This document shows positions 13,859 through 16,188 of a stretch of DNA of 16,188 bases, in pieces. How positions within the stretch are numbered: position 1 is the stretch's first letter; each line of letters begins with the position of its first letter. The translations under genes and the position numbers were made by a program. Under the pieces are notes generated by a model. It was not told the DNA's origin. It did not search any database and saw nothing but the letters and a program-made list of their open reading frames with translations. The DNA lies in the NCBI GenBank assembly GCA_963696625.1, contig CAVOKZ010000043.1, forward strand, positions 1 through 16,188, in the 5' to 3' direction. This DNA comes from JAWVFN01 sp963696625. GTDB lineage: Bacteria; Actinomycetota; Thermoleophilia; Solirubrobacterales; 70-9.

Positions 13859-14569
13859 ATGTCATCTGCCGACGCCACAGTTGCGCAGGAGGAGTACCTC
13901 GAGTCGATGTTCTGGCTCGACGAGGCGGGGCTGCCGATCACGGGCGCCAACCTCGCCCGGGCGATGCAGCTCTCCCCGCCGACGGTCCACGAGATGATCG
14001 GCCGGCTCGAGACCGACGGATACGTCGAGCGCGCCTCCGACAAGTCGCTGAGCTTCACCAGCCAGGGCCGCGATGAGGCGGAGGACGTGGTCTATCGCCA
14101 CCGGCTGATCGAGCGCTTCCTCACTGATGTGCTCGGCATCCCCTGGGACGAGGTCCACGAGGAGGCCGAGCGCCTCGAGCACGGGATGTCACCGGTGCTC
14201 CAGGAGCGGATGGCGGTGGCGATCGGGGACGCGACGACCTGTCCCCACGGACACCCGCTCAGAGGCGTGGCGCGCGAGGCCGGCGTTCTGCTCGCCGATG
14301 TCGAGCCCGGCGCGACGGTGACGATCCTGCGCTTCGAGAACGAGGCCGAGGAGATCCTCCACTACCTCAAGGCCACCGGGATCCACCCGACGCTCGAGGG
14401 GGAGCTGAAGAGCTCCGGCGACGAGATCGTGATCAGCTCCTCGGAAGGCGAGCATTCGGTCAAGCGCGACGTAGCCGAGACCGTCTCGGTGACGGCCGAC
14501 CCCGCGCCCGAGCCGCGCCCGCCGCTGCCCGAGCAGCTCGAAGTCTCCGTGGACCGCTACGGCCGCTAA
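13859..14569 (+). CDS. DtxR/MntR-family metal-dependent transcriptional repressor
   Basis: The 236-residue regulator has an N-terminal winged helix (about 5-70; recognition region LSPPTVHEMIGRLETDGYVE), a dimerisation domain (75-135) and a C-terminal FeoA/SH3-like domain (about 140-215). Candidate metal ligands are E12, E15, H81, E104, E107 and H108. The position that is Cys102 in DtxR/IdeR (EACRWEH) is Glu here (EAERLEH). This resembles the Mn(II) site of MntR (D8, E11, H77, E99, E102, H103), although the three-domain length is like DtxR/IdeR. The effector could be Mn(II) or Fe(II). The gene is divergent from the sulfatase with 62 bp between the starts and convergent with the aminotransferase, overlapping it by 4 bp. 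The ATG lies right after a -10, so the mRNA is probably leaderless. Confidence 0.9.
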   Translation: MSSADATVAQEEYLESMFWLDEAGLPITGANLARAMQLSPPTVHEMIGRLETDGYVERASDKSLSFTSQGRDEAEDVVYRHRLIERFLTDVLGIPWDEVHEEAERLEHGMSPVLQERMAVAIGDATTCPHGHPLRGVAREAGVLLADVEPGATVTILRFENEAEEILHYLKATGIHPTLEGELKSSGDEIVISSSEGEHSVKRDVAETVSVTADPAPEPRPPLPEQLEVSVDRYGR

Positions 14570-15669
14570 GCCGCGGCGGCGGCGCGCGTCTTCTCGAGCG
14601 CCCGCGCGAGGCGCTCGACGCCCTCTTCGATCTGGTCGGCCGGGACCGGCGCGAACGAGAGCCGCAGGGTCGACTTCGAGCCCATGAAATCCGGGCCGGC
14701 GACGAAGGTGACGCCCTCGGACTTGGCCTCGGCGAGCAGCACCGTCGTGTCGAGGTCGCCCGGGAGCTCGAGCCAGAGGAAGTAGCCCCCCTCGGGAACG
14801 ACGAACTCGGCCTCGGGCAGGTGCTCCTTGAGCGCCGAGACCAGGGTCTCGCAGCGCTTGCCGAGTTCGGCGCTGACCAGTTTCACGTTCTCCTCGAGTG
14901 CGCCCGAGGTGCAGAGCTCGAGCACGATCGACTCGGCCAGCATGTTCGGCGAGATGTAGAGGCCGTTGGCGCGCTTGGCGAGCGCCGCGATCAGCTCGGC
15001 GGGGCCGGCAAGATAGCCGACGCGGACGCCGGGGCTGACCGTCTTCGAAAACGAGGACGCGTGCACGACCTTGTCGGCGCCGTCGAGCGAGAGCAGCGTC
15101 GCCGGCGGCTCTTCGCCGAAGCGGATCAGGCGGTAGGGGTCGTCCTCGAAGATCGTGAAGTCGTGCTCGGCGGCGAGCTCGACCAGCCGCGCGCGCTTGG
15201 CGGCCGACAGCGTGCAGCCTGCCGGGTTGTGGAAGTTGGGGATCACGTGGGCGAACTTGATCGGGCCTTCGCCGAGGGCCTTCTCGAGCGTCCCGACGTC
15301 GATGCCGTCGTCCTCCAGCGGAATCGGCACCAGCTCGGCCTCGAGGCGCTGGAGCAGCAGCAGCGTGCGGTCGTAGGTCGGCTGCTCGATCACGACGCGG
15401 TCGCCGGGCGAGATCAGGTGCTCGAAGAGCAACCAGCCTGCCTCGAGCGAACCGTTGGCCGCCATCACCCGCTCGGGCTCGATCCCGTGCAGCTCGCGGG
15501 CGATCCACTCGCAGAGGCCGGGGTGCCCGGGGCCGAGCCCGTAGGAAAGCGCCTTCTGCCAGTCGTCGGTCAGCGCCCGCTCCGCGGCCGCCTTCACCGC
15601 CTCGGCAGGGAGGATGTCGGCGCTCGGCGCGCCGCGCGCGAAGCTGATCGTCTCGGTCTGCGAAGCCAC
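14566..15669 (-). CDS. PLP-dependent aminotransferase, class I/II (fold type I)
   Basis: The 367-residue protein has the fold-type I landmarks SYGLGPGHPGLCEWIA (substrate/PLP entry), PNFHNPAG (PLP-ring Asn), FEDDPYRLIRF (Asp/Tyr pair), SSFSKTVSPGVRVGYL with the Schiff-base lysine in SFSK, and LRLSFA with the carboxylate-binding Arg. The closest known style is the LysN/2-aminoadipate aminotransferase and MocR-catalytic-domain group, without a GntR domain. The donor and acceptor cannot be read from sequence. The start is GTG (MASQTETISFARGAPS), 6 nt after a TATACT -10, which again points to a leaderless transcript. The 3' end overlaps that of the metalloregulator (stop codons share CTAA, 14566-14569). 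Confidence 0.9.
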   Translation of the reverse strand: MASQTETISFARGAPSADILPAEAVKAAAERALTDDWQKALSYGLGPGHPGLCEWIARELHGIEPERVMAANGSLEAGWLLFEHLISPGDRVVIEQPTYDRTLLLLQRLEAELVPIPLEDDGIDVGTLEKALGEGPIKFAHVIPNFHNPAGCTLSAAKRARLVELAAEHDFTIFEDDPYRLIRFGEEPPATLLSLDGADKVVHASSFSKTVSPGVRVGYLAGPAELIAALAKRANGLYISPNMLAESIVLELCTSGALEENVKLVSAELGKRCETLVSALKEHLPEAEFVVPEGGYFLWLELPGDLDTTVLLAEAKSEGVTFVAGPDFMGSKSTLRLSFAPVPADQIEEGVERLARALEKTRAAAAA

Positions 15670-15675
15670 GCCGCG

Positions 15676-15681
15676 AGTATA
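15676..15681 (-). promoter_or_regulatory. -10 element of aminotransferase gene, leaderless geometry
   Basis: TATACT on the minus strand ends 6 nt before the GTG at 15669. This is a near-consensus -10 in GC-rich surroundings. The -35 region would fall in the inverted repeat at 15697-15710. Confidence 0.55.
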
Positions 15682-15696
15682 GGAGCGCTAGATTCC

Positions 15697-15710
15697 TGGC
15701 TGACCAGCCA
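15697..15710. promoter_or_regulatory. candidate operator palindrome between aminotransferase and SDR genes
   Basis: TGGCTG (15697-15702) and CAGCCA (15705-15710) are exact inverted complements separated by AC. The repeat covers the expected -35 of the aminotransferase gene and the likely start point downstream of a TAGATT -10 (15689-15694) for the SDR gene. A repressor bound here could control both directions. No regulator gene for it is in view. Confidence 0.4.
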
Positions 15711-15770
15711 ATTACATGACCGGCGGCTCCTCGGCTTCGCGTCCGGGGCCGCCTGGAGAGGAGATTCACG

Positions 15771-16188
15771 ATGGCGAAGGCGAAGCGCTCACTGCAAGGA
15801 CGGACGGTCGCGATCACCGGGGCGGCGCGGGGAATCGGCAAGGCCACGGCCAAGGCCCTGATCGCGAAGGGCGCGCGGGTCGGGATCGGCGACCTCGACC
15901 TCGAGCTGGCCGAGAAGACCGCGACCGAGCTCGGCGGCGACACCTTCGCGCTGCCGCTCGACGTCACCGACCGCTCCTCGTTCGAGACCTTCCTCTCGGA
16001 GGCCGAGAAGAAGCTCGGCCCGATCGACGTCCTCATCAACAACGCCGGGATCATGCCCGTCGGTCTCTTCAGCGAAGAGTCGGACGAGTCGGCCCGGCGC
16101 CAGATCGACATCAACGTCCACGGCGTGATCTACGGGACCAAGCTCGCGATCGAGCGGATGCTGCCCCGTAACTCGGGCCACATCGTCA
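15771..16188 (+). CDS. short-chain dehydrogenase/reductase (SDR), cut by right edge
   Basis: The visible 139 residues start MAKAKRSLQGRTVAITGAAR. They contain the classical SDR cofactor motif TGAARGIG (17-24), an acidic residue after the second beta strand (GDLDLELAE, favouring NAD(H)), LDVTD, NNAG in VLINNAGIMP, and INVHGVIYGTKLAIERML. The catalytic Ser-Tyr-Lys region lies beyond the window, so activity cannot be judged. A strong SD (GAGAGGAG) precedes the ATG at 15771, unlike the divergent aminotransferase. The leader from the proposed start point is about 70 nt. The substrate is unknown. Confidence 0.9.
   Translation, partial: MAKAKRSLQGRTVAITGAARGIGKATAKALIAKGARVGIGDLDLELAEKTATELGGDTFALPLDVTDRSSFETFLSEAEKKLGPIDVLINNAGIMPVGLFSEESDESARRQIDINVHGVIYGTKLAIERMLPRNSGHIV

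Overview
The window looks like chromosomal DNA of a high-GC actinobacterium. The leucine/alanine/arginine-rich proteins, the small secreted two-cysteine protein and the mix of SD-led and apparently leaderless genes suggest the Thermoleophilia/Solirubrobacterales side of the Actinomycetota. This placement is an inference from protein style; no marker phylogeny was possible.

Layout. (1) 1-479: the frameshifted remnant of a conserved hypothetical gene running off the left edge, with slightly lower GC than the rest. (2) 655-727: tRNA-Phe(GAA) on the minus strand, divergent from a small secreted GH15-like protein (758-1768). (3) 1775-9377: a long minus-strand run in the order osmoprotectant ABC ATPase with CBS domains, two permeases, substrate-binding lipoprotein, divergent dihydropteroate-synthase-like protein, Hrq1/YprA-type helicase, LOG-like nucleotide-binding protein, and a histone-H1-tail-like basic peptide. 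Most junctions are 4-base overlaps or short gaps. A perfect 12-bp-arm palindrome separates the transporter part from the folP-like part. (4) 9400-10212: a HAD phosphatase resembling the mannosyl-3-phosphoglycerate phosphatase branch, divergent from the transporter across a 22-bp gap whose promoter core is nearly symmetric. (5) 10281-12129: a small secreted protein, then a decayed stretch holding a clpP fragment, an ArsR regulator without its DNA-binding middle, and a FUSC-type permease with an apparent N-terminal frameshift. (6) 12168-13796: a secreted sulfatase with Ser at the formylglycine position, divergent from a DtxR/MntR-type metalloregulator (13859-14569). (7) 14566-15669: a fold-type I aminotransferase convergent with the regulator, and divergent from an SDR oxidoreductase that is cut by the right edge.

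Functional themes are compatible-solute uptake (four-gene ABC system, possibly linked to solute synthesis through the HAD enzyme), DNA maintenance (helicase, H1-like peptide), metal regulation, and secreted hydrolases. I did not find a CRISPR array, a complete mobile element, a phage module or a clearly new multi-gene system. The most notable signals are the altered sulfatase active site, the recurrent -10-to-start-codon geometry implying leaderless mRNAs, the symmetric divergent promoters, the divergent DHPS, and the cluster of decaying genes at 10680-11104.
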